The notes beneath the pieces are model-generated. The model was not told the origin of the DNA. It searched no databases and was given only the letters and a program-made list of their open reading frames with translations. Of a DNA stretch of 64,000 nucleotides, positions 1 through 13,400 are shown piece by piece. A program made the translations under genes and the position numbers. Each line of letters begins with the position of its first letter. Position 1 is the stretch's first letter. Source of the DNA: Chenopodium formosanum (Eukaryota; Streptophyta; Magnoliopsida; Caryophyllales; Amaranthaceae); the NCBI GenBank assembly GCA_024500155.1, contig CM044877.1:81762501-81826500 (forward strand), read 5' to 3'.

Positions 1-2336
1 TTGGGCGGGTAGAACTATCGGAATTGTCTTTAAACGACCAATTTACCGATTTACAATCTGCACCGATTTCATTAATTTATGCCTACCATGAACATTTATG
101 ACAACATATAATGATCATAAATGGTTCTAAATGGCATTATATGACCCCCAAGATGTATCTCCTAAAATCTCAAGTCTTTTCGACATCGGACACCGAAACC
201 TCCTAAATTTCTCAAAAAGCGTGGATATTAGCCTTCAATTTTGGAATTTTTTTTAATTTTTTTCGCCCGGAAATAAAAATTGTCGAAATGTTAACCATGG
301 TCCCTAATACCCTCCGGGAGTCCAATTCGGTGGGTGGAACCATCCAATTTGCCTTTAAACGTGCAATTTACCGATTTAAAATCTGCACCGATTTCATTAA
401 TTTATGCCTACCACAAACATTTATGACAACATATAATGATCATATATGTTTCTAAATGGCATTATATGACCCCAAGATGTAACTCCTAAAATCTCAAGCC
501 TTTTCGACACCGGGCCCTGAAACCTATAAAATTTCTCAAAAAGTGTTGATATTAGCCTTCAATTTTGGAATTTTTTGACTTTTTTTCGCCTAGAAATAAA
601 AATTGCCGCAAAGTTTACCATGGTCCCTAATACCCTTTTGGAGTCCAATTGGGTGGGTGGAACCATCCAATTTGCCTTTAAATGGCTAATTTATCGATTT
701 ACAATCTTCACCGATTTCTCTAATTTAAGCCTAAAATGAACATTTATGATAACATATAATGATCATATATGGTTCCAAACGGCATTATATGACCTTGAGA
801 TGTAAATTCTAAAATCTCAAACGTTTTAGACACCGTGTCTCGAAAACTCTAAAATTTCTCAAAAAGCGTGGATATTAGTCTTCAATTTTGGAATTTTTTG
901 ACTTTTTTTCGCTCGGAAATAAAAATTTCCGAAATGTTTACCGTGATCCCTAATAACCTGTTGGAGTCAAAATGGGTGAGTAGAACCATCCAATTTTTCT
1001 TTAAACGGCCAATTTACCGATTTAAATTCTACACCGATTTCATTAATTTATGCCTACCACGAACATTTATGACAACATATAATGATCATATATGGTTCTA
1101 AATGACATTATATGACCTCGAGATGTATCTCCTAAAATCTTAAGCCTTTTCGACACCGGGCCCCGAAACCTCTAAAATTTCTCAAAAAGCGTGGATATTT
1201 AGCCTTTAATTTTTGGAATTTTTTGACTTTTTTCGCCTAGAAATAAAAATTGCCGCATAGTTTACCATGGTCCCTAATACCCTTTGAGAGTCCAATTGGG
1301 TGGGTGGAACCATCCTATTTGCCTTTAAATAGCCTATTTGCTGATTTATAATCTTCACCGATTTCTCTAATTTAAGCCTACAACGAACATTTAAGATAAC
1401 ATATAATGATCATATATGGTTCCAAACAGCATTATATGACTTTGAGATGTAACTCCTAAAATCTCAAACCTTTTCGACACCGGGCCTCGAAACCTCTAAA
1501 TTTTTTCAAAAAGCGTGGATATTAGCCTTCAATTTTGAATTTTTTGACTTTTTTTCGGCCTGAAATATAAATTTCTGCAAAGTTTACCATGCTCCCTAAT
1601 ACCCTTTGGGAGTCCAATTGGGTGGGTAGAACCATCCAATTTGCCTTTAAATGGCCAATTTACCGATTTACAATCTTTACTGATTTCCCTAATTTATGCC
1701 TACAACGAACATTTATGGCAACATATAATGATCATATACGGTTCCAAACGGAATTATATGACCCTGAGATGAATCCCTTAAAATCTCTAGCCTTTTCGAC
1801 ACCGGGCCTCAAAACCTACAAAATTTCTTAAAAAGTGTGGATATTAGCCTTCAATTTTGGAATTTTTTGACTTTTTTTCGCCTGAAAATAAAAACTGCCG
1901 AAATATTTACCATGTCCCAAATACCCTCCGAGAGTTCAATTGGGTAGGTGGAACCATCCAATTTGCCTTTAACACAGCCAATTTACCGGTTTACAACTTG
2001 CACCGATTTCATTAACTCAAGCTTACCACGAACATTTATGACAATAAATAATGATCGTATATGGTTCCAAACAGCATTATATGACCCCGAGATTTATCCC
2101 CTAAAATATCAAAACTTTTCATCACTAGGCCTCGAAACATCCCAAATTTCCTAACAAGCGTGGATATTAGCCTTCAATTTTGGAATTTTTTGACTTTTTT
2201 TTCGCCCGGAAATAAAAATTGCCGAAATGTTTACCATGCTCCCTAATACCCTCTGAGAGTCCAATTGGGTGGATGGAACTATCCAATTTGCCTTTAAACG
2301 GTCAATTTACCGGTTTACAACTTTCACCGGCCAATT
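1..2336 (+). repeat. Tandem array of ~325-bp satellite monomers, about 7 copies
   Basis: The landmark GTGGATATTAGCC recurs near 221, 547, 868, 1190, 1515, 1838 and 2158, giving a period of 320-327 bp. Each monomer contains CATATATGGTTC near a TGATCAT core, GACACCGGGC, and a GGGTGGGTGGAACCATCC box. Short open frames here are by-products of the repeat. The same monomer occurs at 35975-38079 and, rearranged, at about 10990-16680. Confidence 0.9.
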
Positions 2337-3550
2337 TAATTAACTTGCACCGAACTCGACTTGAACCAAAGTTGACCCAAACTCATTTTAACCCGTCAAA
2401 ACTCAAAGTTAACCCGAATGGTTACTAACCTTACCTGAATTCAACCCGACCTGTTCCTAACCTGACCTGAATTTAACCCAACCTGTTACAAACCCAACCT
2501 GAAATCAACCCGTCTTGTTATTGACCTGACCCAAATTCAACCAGACTTGTTATTGACCCGACCCGAATTTTACCAAAGCTATTACTTACCCAACCCAAAA
2601 AATTAATCAACCCGATCTGTTACTAACCTGACTTAAAATTAACACTATTTGTTATTGACTTGACCTAAATTCAACCCAAATTGTTCCTGACCTAATTTCA
2701 AATCACCTTCAATGCAATTTAGACCACCTTATTATTGTTGATCAAAGCATTTTGTCTTGGGAGACCAAGTCGGTCCAGGCCAACAAAAGAAAGGAGCATC
2801 ATCCTCAAATTTAAGAGTTAAATATAATATATATTTGTTGTATGGTCAAAGGAGATAATTATCTTCCTAAATTATAGACTATAGTTTCCTAGTATTTTGC
2901 CATATATATTATAGTCAAAGGAAATAATTAGCTTGATAAAAATGATAATTATCTATTTATAATTAGTTGAACCCGAATATGACCAGACTTGGAAATGACC
3001 CGACCTGATTGTAACCTGCAAATTATTGACTTGAATATAACCCGACTTGAATCCAAGAATAACTCGACTTGAAAATGACCCAGCCTGATTATAACCCGCA
3101 AATTATTGACTGGAACCGAACCCGACTTGAACCCAAGAATGATCCGACTTGAAAATGACCCGAACTGATTAGAATCTGCAAATTATTGACTTGAACCGAA
3201 CCCGACTCAAACCCGAGAATGATCGAACCTGATTCTGACCTGCAAATTATTGACTTGAACTGAACCCGACTCAAACCCGAGAATTACCCTAACCCGTTTT
3301 AACCCGTAAAAACCCAAATTAAACCCGACCTATTGTTCACCCGACTCGAATGTAACCCAACTTGTTATTAACCCGACCTAAACTCGACCTAAACCTGATA
3401 AGAAGTATGACCCGATGTGACCCGACTCAAGCATGACACTACCTAAACCCGACCCGCATAGGTTATGAAATTAATCTGAATTGACTTGACCCGAGTTGAC
3501 CTGACTCACTGTTACCCATCCCAAACCCGACCCGTTTACCCGAATTGACA
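2337..3550 (+). repeat. Degenerate (AACCCGACC)n minisatellite with unique core
   Basis: Irregular 8-12 bp repeats of the type AACCCGACCTGAA fill 2340-2690 and 2960-3550. They are split by an AT-rich core at about 2700-2950. A second-order repeat of ~70 bp (GCAAATTATTGACTTGAAC) recurs at about 3018, 3098, 3178 and 3241. No protein-coding signal is credible. Confidence 0.8.
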
Positions 3551-3764
3551 TCTTTACTAAAGAATATGGAATTTGACTTTGTCTAATTAAAATAGGTTTT
3601 CAATCAACCAAGCTAACACAAGTATGCCAAGATTCATTGGAGGTGAATTTAAATTCATTAATGTGCACACAAAATAAAATTATTCATCTCCATGCATGTT
3701 TATTAGTAAACGTACTCCTTATCTGTGGTGCTATATATATGTATGATGTGGATCAGTATTGCAG

Positions 3765-4245
3765 GTAGAAGCAGGAGTATGGTGCATTGCAAACGAGCAT
3801 GCGTCGGATGCTGAGCTGCAGAGTGCGCTTGATTATGCATGTGGCGCAGGAGCAGACTGCACTAAGATTCAGGAATATCAGCCTTGTTATTTTCCAAACA
3901 CGGTCAAGGACCACGCTTCATATGCCTTCAATAGCTACTTTCAGAAGAACAACTACTTGCCTCACAGCTGCGACTTCGGATCAGCTGCTGTGCTAACCAC
4001 GCTTGATCCTAGTAAGCTCCAAACTCATATATACTTAATTACGTATACATCACAACTCTCAAGAATAAATGTGTAAAGATAATTGTTGGTCGAACATAAA
4101 AAATTAAAGCTCATGATCACTTTATTATTACTAACTAATTTAATGATTGTTGTGTGTTCTGTTTGTTTGAACAGGTCATGGAGAATGCAAGTTCGATTAT
4201 TCCACATTCTTTGAAGATTCTTCCAAAGTGTTAGACATTATATAG
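3765..4245 (+). CDS. X8 (CBM43) domain protein, first exon not found
   Basis: Two exons, 3765-4011 and 4175-4245, encode 105 residues of a single X8 carbohydrate-binding domain. In this family the domain binds beta-1,3-glucan (callose) in the cell wall or at plasmodesmata. The six expected cysteines are visible in the contexts VWCIA, YACG, ADC, QPCY, SCDF and GECKF. The exon junction falls in DPSHGECKF, a conserved intron position, with donor GTAAGC and acceptor ACAG. The upstream edge is an acceptor (TTGCAG) rather than a start codon, so a signal-peptide exon should precede it. None is recognisable in the 208 bp between the transposon end at 3556 and the exon. Either exon 1 lies beyond the transposon, outside the window, or the gene is 5'-truncated. 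There is no GPI-anchor tail. It is a likely tandem paralogue of the gene at 5746. Confidence 0.8.
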
Positions 4246-5745
4246 AAGTTGCAATCCTTCTCCCTCATCTTCTTAATTGTAATCTCCTAGTGGATTACTC
4301 GTGTGACCACAAATTAATGTTTTATGGATTGATTATTGTATTGTTGAATGGTAGAGTTCATCTACTTCCTTACTACTTATCAATAAGAAATTGGAATATT
4401 GGCCTTTCAAGCGATGTGTGCTACAAGTCCGGTCTAGCTAGTATTGATCGATATTTGTTTTACTAAAATTATTACAATTGCTATCAGCACAATAAGTTAA
4501 CATCATGAATTGAATTCGTATTGTTAGAGGATCATCTTGAAATGTGGATTCTCATACCGTGCACTTAATATTCCACTTGAAAGTGGGGATTGATGATATT
4601 TTGAACCAGTGACATTTGTTTCACGTTGGATCTGATTTGATGCCCGTGGGTAATATTAGTCACTAAAAAAAACGTGTTTGCTTGTAGCGGTCTTTCATAG
4701 TATGAGTAATTTTTAAATTTTCAAAGACAAAATTGGTGTAATGTATCCTTTTTATTTCTTACTATTAATTAAAGAAGTATATATATATAGACTTTTTTCC
4801 TAATTTAGTAATTATTCTTTTCAAGTATATGTAGATTATATTTTTCTAAAAAAAATTCTCAAAGATTGCACTTTTTAAAGTTATTTTTATGTTGCATTCC
4901 TAAAAAAAAGTAAATATATGCTACCAAAACACATACCTATAGTAGTTGCATATCTATCTATAGAATGTAAAAGATCTTTACTTATTTCATACGATTAACT
5001 AAGACAATTATTATTGTATATAATAATTTCCTAAAATATTAAAGTTTTATAAAAGATTTTTTTTATAAAAAAAAATAAAAAATAAAAAAATAATAATAAT
5101 AATAATAAAAAAAAAAAAACTAAGGACACCAAAAATTGGCGTATGTCACTACTCAATACGGTTGGTGTATCTTTTAGTATATAGTTAATATAGTTATTAA
5201 TGATCGAAAAATGAAAATAATTTGAGTGCATCCAATAATTTGTCCATAACCACTTTTGAAAAGAAAAAAAATAGTAACTTTGTAAAAACAAATATTACAA
5301 AGAATAAGGGCAGGTTCACATTTATTGAATTGAACTGAACTGAATTGAGCTGAAATGAATATTTTATGAAAGAAGAAAATTAGGAGCTGAAGTGAATTGA
5401 AAATTAATTTATTTCCTCATATAATCGGAATATATATGGAGTATAATATCTGTAATTACTAAATTAAGGTTGATTAGCTTGTAATAGTTATAACTTGAAC
5501 GATTTCCCCTATCTATATACATACTGTATATAATTGTTAAGAATGAAATCAAATCAACATTATTCTTGGTAATGATATCACATGATGATTCTAAACATTA
5601 ATTTCTAAATTTGAAGATAATTGCCATATAGTACGTTTGTGAAGTATATATATACCAGGATAATTGTAACGTAGTTGTATACAACATAATAGAGCTGAAC
5701 ACATTGACGTATTGTTAGCTTGTGCAACAAACCCAATTTTCGAAG
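4246..5745. other. Intergenic, AT-rich, with an 'actgaactgaa' MITE fragment
   Basis: No gene is visible. Contents are simple AT sequence, an (AAT)n microsatellite at about 5088-5107, and near 5308-5410 a stretch built from TGAACTGAATTGAGCTGAA units. That stretch belongs to a small element family also seen near 24868-25035, 39510-39620 and 56222-56460. Confidence 0.6.
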
Positions 5746-6328
5746 ATGAAGACTTCTGGCTGTTGTTGTGCTTTTGTTGCTTGCTTTTTGTTGGTTCTTT
5801 TGTCACAAATATCTGGTAAGAAATACAATGAATTTGTTAACATTGCTACTACAAATTAAAGTGGTACGAGGAATGTATTATAAATGTATTCTAATAACGT
5901 ATATTCATATAATATAATGTTTAGGGGGTTACAGCCAATGCAAAAATTGGTGTATAGCAAATGAAGTACCAGACGCAGTGATACAAAAATCACTAGACTG
6001 GGTATGCGTGAATGCAAAAGAAGCATGTAACAGAATACAGCCAGGACAACCCTGTTATAAACCAAATGATCTAAGAGCTGTTGCTTCCGTCGCCTTCAAT
6101 GACTATTGGCAGAGGGTCAAGCACGCTCCCGGAGCCAAGTGTGAAATCTATGGCGCTGCTATTTTGGTTGACATCGATCCTAGTATGTCTCTTAATTAAC
6201 CCACTTTGTTTTTCTTATTTCAACCATAGCTATTATACTTGTAATATTATGTATACTCGTAATAATTTGATTTGTTTTTCATTTGACAACCAGGTTTTGG
6301 CAATTGCAAATTTAGCTGCTTAACTTGA
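5746..6328 (+). CDS. Small secreted X8 (CBM43) protein, Ole e 10-like
   Basis: Exons 5746-5815, 5925-6182 and 6294-6328 give a complete 120-residue protein. Residues 1-23 are a signal peptide, with hydrophobic core CAFVACFLLVLLSQI after MKTSGCC. A single X8 domain follows, with the six conserved cysteines in KNWCIA, WVCV, EAC, QPCY, AKCE and GNCKF. The architecture (signal peptide plus one X8 domain, no GPI tail, ~120 residues) is that of the olive-pollen Ole e 10 type of secreted 1,3-beta-glucan binder, so an extracellular callose-binding role is inferred. Splice junctions fall after the signal peptide and inside DPSFGNCKF, the latter exactly as in the neighbour at 3765. The two appear to be tandem paralogues of quite diverged sequence. 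Confidence 0.88.
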
Positions 6329-7484
6329 AGATATTGGGAGATAAACAAGATGAAAAGAGTAATAATATATCAGGAACTTGGTACTGGCTATCCTCCAGAT
6401 ATTTGTTTACACTACATCATATATAATATGTAGTTTTTTAGTTTATATAATATTCTGAGTTTAATAATACAGCTCTTGAAAAGATGATCACGACATTGAA
6501 CCAAGTTTATCTTCGTTATGCATTGGATTAGTTGCAAAAAAAATTGTGACTAATCAATAGAATTGATCTTAATTTACCCAAATCTAGGAAATTTTCTCAA
6601 TAATTAACCACCACAAAAGCAAAATATCAACCATTCCATTCATCTACAAAGATTATAGCTGACACTTGAAATTTTCTTCAAGTTTATCTTATTAATGACC
6701 AAATTCTGTGCCACTTATATACAGAGTTAGATTGAAAGTGAATCACAAGGGACAAACCATACGTCCGTAATAACAAAAAACTATACCAAGCCATATAAAA
6801 GCTAAATTGAAATCCAAGAATAAGCTCATTCAAAAACTTAAATATTGAAAATTTTGCAAAAAGTTTACAGTAATGAACTTATTAGTTCATAAACAAATCA
6901 GTTTAAGTTCAAGTTCAAGCTCAAGTTATCTTTGAGATTCATGTCTAATATACTTGTACAAACTTACAGCAAATAACAATATCGAAACACGTACATTGGA
7001 AGGAGCCTTTCAAAAAAAAAGTACATTGGAAATGCAAACAAGTAATAATTTTATATTGAAGAATATATTTATGATACCTCCGTCAACATTTACACAAAAT
7101 ATTCCAAAGTTATAAGTAAATGTTAACGAAGGTAGTATTTTGCTTGACCAGCTAGCCAGTAATGATTTTAAAAACTTAGATTTTGGTTCAAAGTCTACTG
7201 TTATCTTTTTTTTTTTTTATCCAATGAAAAGAGCTTGAAAAGGGCTCGAGTTGTCAAGGAAGATAATAGGGTCATCTATGGCCATTCGGCAACATTTATA
7301 GCAAGCGAGCATTAATGAGTCACAAAGGCCTATAGCAACCCTCATTAGTCCTACCAGCTTGAATGAGAGTACTCAGCTTACGCTTATTTACACGGTCGTA
7401 ATAAACAATAAATAAACATAGTAAATACTAAGAGCATATTATAGTCTATTGTTTCTAAGCCATACAATGAATTCCTCCAACAAT
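6329..7484. other. Intergenic between X8 gene and ACD11 3' end
   Basis: This is AT-rich sequence with no coding signal apart from the 3' UTRs of the two convergent genes. It contains a 60-bp hairpin MITE at 7075-7134, listed separately. Confidence 0.5.
7075..7134. mobile_element. Minimal Stowaway-type hairpin (60 bp)
   Basis: TACCTCCGTCAACATTTAC is mirrored by GTAAATGTTAACGAAGGTA, giving a ~19-bp stem with two mismatches and a loop of about 22 bp. The TACCTCCGT end matches the Stowaway TIR consensus. It is probably an internally deleted relative of the element at 25448. Confidence 0.6.
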
Positions 7485-10400
7485 TCACCAATCTATACCT
7501 AGTTCTTTCGAGAGGAACAACTTGTCAATGTATCCAATCACAGCATCCGAAGAAGTAATGTAGCTTTGCATTTGGACGCGGGCAGAGTCCTCTGTAAAGA
7601 AACCAATAAACAAGTAGAATATAAGCATCTGATAACAAACTAGACAATACAACATACAAGTTCCTTAAAATGTTCCTCTTACTTAACAAAGCAAGGGCAC
7701 ATGCATAAAAAATTAAGTGTATGTCAAACTGATACTAAACTACTACTAGATGCCAATAAATTGACACATAAGGGAGAGCATTGCACAGTGAGTTCTGAGA
7801 AGCATTCGACTCTGGTGAGACAAAAACCTGCCAGAGAGCTTCAAACGACCAATACAAAGCAAATAACTAATTGCGCAACTTCAACATATTTGAATCCTAA
7901 ATTTATTTAAGCATACATGGATACCCCCCCCCCCCCCCCCCAAAGAAATTCTCTCTCTACAAAAACTCATCCAAGAGGCAAAATTTCTCTCAAGATATTA
8001 CAGCCCATATTTTCTTCTTAAGGAACTCATTTTGAAGCGAGTCATTTCAAAAAGGGAATATTTTAAGGGGATCTATTCTAGAGAATGGAGATCAGACATA
8101 ATTACTAAGCATTTACTAAATTATTGAACTTCCATGCACATGAATCACAATATGAATGTATTAGTCAAGTAAAACTAATGACAAAGGTGCACCCACCATC
8201 CTCATTCAGCTTCTTCATCAACTGCGGCCTAGAAGGCAACGCATACATCCCTGCACCAACAGCTTTTCTAATTGCCCATCCATGATATGGAGCAAAGACT
8301 TGGGTGTAAGAATTAGAAGCGGCATCCTTCAAAGAATTTCCCCTGAAGATAGAAAGACAGACTGCTTCAGTTATTCATATTCCAACAAAATTAAGCTCAG
8401 CCTAGATCACATTTTCATTTTATAACTATTGAAAGAAGAAATAGAAGCTAAAATATCATGTGAAGAATTAAGCAAAAGTTGCGACAAAACTTATAAATTC
8501 GGCAGAAGATCAGATTATCAGTGTAACTGGTTGAACAAGCCTTTCAATGAATGAATCTACATTCTTCATTCCACGGTCTTTCTATGTAAACAAAATGAGT
8601 GCCAAGCCAACTAAGTATAAGCTATAGCCAAAACACTAGATACGGGCTCACAGCCAAACTATCTGACTATTTCCTATTCAAAATTCTTGCCAAATTAATC
8701 CAAACAACCAGTACGCCAACTATTAAACCATAATAGTTCTTGTACTCAAGACATTTGTTCAACTTGTAAACAGCCAGACCACATATAAAGCTTTGGAGGA
8801 TCAGAGGATTACTGTTCTCATAAACAAATTCTTCTGCCCAAAAAAATTGAGCTGTTTAATTTCTCAACATTTTTAGTAGTTCCAAAGAAACTAAACTTCT
8901 TCAACATTCTGAGAGGATTATTAATTGGCAATGCCGCAAAGATATTGGATTTAAACTTGAAAGAATTAGCCTCATTAACAGGCAGAACAAGTCAATGACT
9001 GATCTTAAAATTGTGTTGTATGAAAAGGAGACAATCATTCACATCTGGAGCAAGTAATAAAATAATAATTAAATAAACAAGTCAATTCTTTAAAGCAGGA
9101 ACAATTTCTTGCAAGTCTTCATCACCTTGAGCAACAGTGTTCTGCAGTTTAGAGGACTATGAGATTCACTAAAATTTGTAAAAACAGGCTATATTGCTAT
9201 ACCATCAATCCAAATTATATTTTCATGATTCTCACAGTCAAAGACCTAACACTCTCACTGGACTAACCTTCAAGCTTTAACCACGTAAAAGCACTCCCAC
9301 AAATGAAAGAAAGCCAGAAATGGTTATACAGCCAACATTCACTCAATGACACTAGACCCAGCAAAGTCAATCATAAGCTTAACAATGACCATCAAAATAA
9401 AAACCACATTGTGCTATAATTTGAATGAACATAGGGTTTGTGAGGTTAGTAAAAACAAAAGACAGGCTCTTCACAACCCACCCAGATAAAGTTCCTACAA
9501 CCCAAATCTGTAACATGGAAAAGAAGCAACAAAATGTTGTTTAAGTCAACATCACTCCCATTACTCAAGTGGACATCCTCTCCAATGACATCATTGACTA
9601 AATTTAGCAAAGCCAGGTGCTTATAAATATGAATAAAAGACATTGGATTTTTTTCGTTATAAAATTTGGAGGTACATTTCCTTACTACCCATAGGTACAC
9701 ATTATGTAACACCACACCCACTAGTGATTGAATACAGGTTAGGATAAAACAAATTTTCTAAAGCATCAGACCATCATCTAAACCCCATTTTTACCAAATA
9801 ATTTGACATAGAAAAACAACAAAAGCTTTGATCAACAGCCTACTAAGCCATACAAAACCAATACTTTTTCATTCCAATGCTATGACAAGGATGTGCTCTT
9901 AGCATGATCCTTCATCATATCCATCTAACGCATCCACCAACTTCTGAACAACATGTTACTCCTCCGGACCTCCGGTGCTCCCCCAGACATGATGCATCTT
10001 TCCTTTGACCTTTAGCTACAAACTCATCCACTAGCCAATTAGCTACCAGTTACACTTTCCAAAAAGATGATGTGGTAAAGTAGACAATAACACATTCTTA
10101 TTCACTCTTGTAACATCACATACCCAAACCCCCTATAAATTCCAATTTACGCGTATAAATATGAACAAAGAGTGCACATAGCTGGCAGACAGGTTGTCCT
10201 CAAAACAACAGCAAAAAATTACAAGACACCTAATTCCTTTAAACTCTGACAGGAGTAGCAAAGCACGGAAGAAGTTAAATAGAAAACTTCAATTCATAGC
10301 AAAGTACATGAAGGAAAGACTCGAAAATGTTACTGAGTTCCAGTTAAACCAAAAGCACCACAAACTTCCATGATCATTGCAAGCCACAAGAATCCACAAC

Positions 10401-13400
10401 GGCAATGAAATAAACACAAGATTCATAACACAACATTTTTGAAAATGTTACGCAGCCTAACAAGTGACAATGAAGGAAGACTTGTGAACTGGATTCACTA
10501 TAAGATCAACAAAGAATCCCAAAATATCCAGAGAGAAGCAACCATGCTCATTATTTTTAAAGCAAATCATTATTAACAGCATTAACATGAGAGCTCTTCC
10601 CTTAAGATAAACACTTTCCATCCGGATGAAATCAGCAGCAGGAAGAAGGGGGTAATGAGGTGGCACAATTAAGCACCCAAATCCCTAGAATAGACATGAA
10701 ACTATGAGTCTATGACAGAAACTAATACTGAATAATCCTCTATCTTTACTTAGGAGTCATAATTTTCACAAAACAAGAAATCCAGAGGGATTACTGGATT
10801 AGAGCCTCCACCCAACATACTTAGCTCCAAGATCTCCCAAAGCAGATCCTCTTTCTCATTAAATTGTCCAAGTTACTGTCACACTTCCACAGATTATGAC
10901 ACATAGACTTGAAAGAATGGGTGAGGATGCTAAATATACCCTAAAACCTGTATGGAAAAGATTACAAGAAAAAACTAGTGAATACCGAATGCTTAGGATA
11001 TTTTTCAATGTATGTGCGAGAATTTAAATGTATGTGCGAATTAACTTTACATGACCAACTAATGATTATATACGGTTCAAAACAATATTACATGACCTTG
11101 GGATGCATCCCTTGCAATCCTAATAGTTTTCGACACCGAGTCACGAAACTTCATAAATTCATCTAATTTCGTGTATTATACCCTTTACTTTTGAACATTT
11201 TTTTTTTTACCTATTTTAAATTCGGAAGAAAAAGAGGATAAGGCTTTCCCATAAACCCCACGAGAGCATTTGGATGGTTGTAACTATCCACTTTGCCTTT
11301 AAACGATCAATTCAACCGTTTATGAATACGCCTCCTCTAAATGACTTAAGGCTATTGCAGGCTTTTATTATGACCGACTATTAACTTTGAATGATTCCTA
11401 ACACATTATATGACCCCAAAATGTTTCCTCTACAATCTTAAGACTTTCCGATGCCATGTCCTAAAACCTTCGACATTAGACCAATTTCTTAAATTATAGC
11501 CTTTAAAATGTCGTTTCGACCCATATACGACCATTAGTAAGCTACATAAAGGCCCCAAGAAACCTTATAGACAACACAAGAGGCGTGCACGAAAACGCAT
11601 AAATTGGATGGGTCCACCCACCTAATTCGACTCCCGCAAGGTATTAGGGTCCATAGGAAGCTTCTCGGTAGTTTTTGTTCTCGGGTAAAAAATAAAGTCG
11701 AAAAATTGAAGGCTATAAATCACATTTTTTGCACAATTTTGAAGATTTCGAACCCGATGTCAAAAAGTCTCGAGATATTAGGGGATACATCTTGGGATCA
11801 TATAATGTCCTTTGGAACCATATATGATCATTATATGTTGTCATAAATGTCCGTGGTAGCCTTGAGTTTATGAAATTGATGCAAGTGTTAAACGGGTAAA
11901 TTGACAATTTAAAGGCATATCCGATAGATTTACCCACCAAATGGACTCCTTGGAGTGTATTAGGGTCCATATGTAGCATCTCGTCAATTTCTTTTTCCGA
12001 GTCTAAAAAAGTGAAAAAATGTCCTGAAGGCCATAATACACAATTTTAGGTCAATATTGACATTTTTTCAAAAAAAATGAATTGAATGTGTGGAGTGACT
12101 TCTAAGGACATATAAGGTGGGTTGAAACCATAAGATACCTATAAAGATGTCTATAAAGTACTAAGAATGAGATTTTCAATGTAGGTGCGAGATTTTTAAT
12201 GTATGTGCGAATTAACTCAATGCCACCACGAGCCTTTACATGACCAACTAATAATCATATACGGTTCAAAACAATATTATATGACCTTAAGATGCATCCC
12301 TTGCAATCCTAATAGTTTTCGCCACCAAGTCACGAAACTTCTGAAATTCATCTAATTTCATGTATTATACCCTTTACTTTTGAGCAATTTTATTTTTTTT
12401 TACCTAAACTCAGATGAAAAAGAGGATGAGGCTTTCCCATAAACCCCACAAGAGCATTTAAATGGTTGTAACTACCCACTTTGCCTTTAAACAATCAATT
12501 CAACCGTTTATGTATACCCTCCTCCAAATGACTTAAGAGGGTGTTTGTTTAGAGGGATAAAGTGAGGGGGATAGGATAAAAGAGGAGGGATTTAACATGT
12601 CCTTTGTTTGTTTAGAGAGATACAGATTATGAGGGGGGTTAGGAGAGGGATAAAAAAAGGGAGTTATCCCTCCAAATTAATAACTAAAGGGGGTGGTATA
12701 AGGGATGGGGATTATATTTAATGGGTAAAAGACATTTATACTCTTAATGAAATAAAAAGAAGAGAGTGAAGAAAGGATAGTAAGGGTAGTTTTGTATTTT
12801 TATATGTTATTCCAATCTAATCCCAACTCATATCAAACAATGGAATTCACTATTTTTATCCTTATCCCATCTATTAATCCACTTTCCCACTCAATCCTTA
12901 AGGCTATTGTGGGCTTTTATTGTGACCGACTATTAACTTTGAATAATTCCTAACACATTATAGACCCCAAAATGTTTCCTCTACAATCTTAAGATTTTTC
13001 GATGCCATGTCCTAAAACCTTGACATTAGTCCAATTTCTTGAATTATGGCCATTAAAATGTCGTTTCGACCCATATACGGCCATTAGTCAGCTACATTAA
13101 GGCCCCACGAAATCTTTTAGCCAATACAAGAGGCGTGTACGAAAATGCGTAAATTGGATGCTTAAAGGCAAATTGGATGGATCCACCCACCTAATAGGAC
13201 TCCGACAAGGTATCAAGGTCCATAAAAAGCTTCTTGGCAGTTTTTGTTTTGAGGTAAAAAATAAAATAAAATTAAATTAAAAAAAAAAAGTCGAAATTTC
13301 GAAAATTTGAAGGCTATAATTCACGCTTTTGGGACGATTTCGAATATTCCAGACCCAATATCAAAGAGCCTCGAAATACTAGGGGATACATCTTGGGGTC

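Larger units (their letters stand above)
1..3556 (+). mobile_element. 3' part of a satellite-carrying TIR transposon
   Basis: The stretch begins inside a tandem array of ~325-bp monomers, passes into degenerate ACCCGACC-type repeats, and ends near 3556 with a terminus resembling the right end of the complete element at 35259-39271 (both finish CCCGAATTGACA followed by a T-rich end). The single-copy core at about 2700-2900 (GACCACCTTATTATTGTTGA and on) is also shared with that element. No transposase reading frame is visible, so it is non-autonomous. Its 5' end lies outside the window. The hAT assignment is inferred from TIRs starting TAGAG in the relatives. Confidence 0.6.

Noticed and set aside
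868..2154. Open frames of 68-80 codons in the first 2.2 kb sharing a similar peptide
   Set aside because: They repeat with the 325-bp satellite period and differ by frame-breaking indels, so they are by-products of a tandem repeat.
3089..3274. CRISPR-like spacing in the ~70-bp repeats
   Set aside because: The repeats are degenerate minisatellite in a plant transposon. There are no unique spacers and no cas genes.
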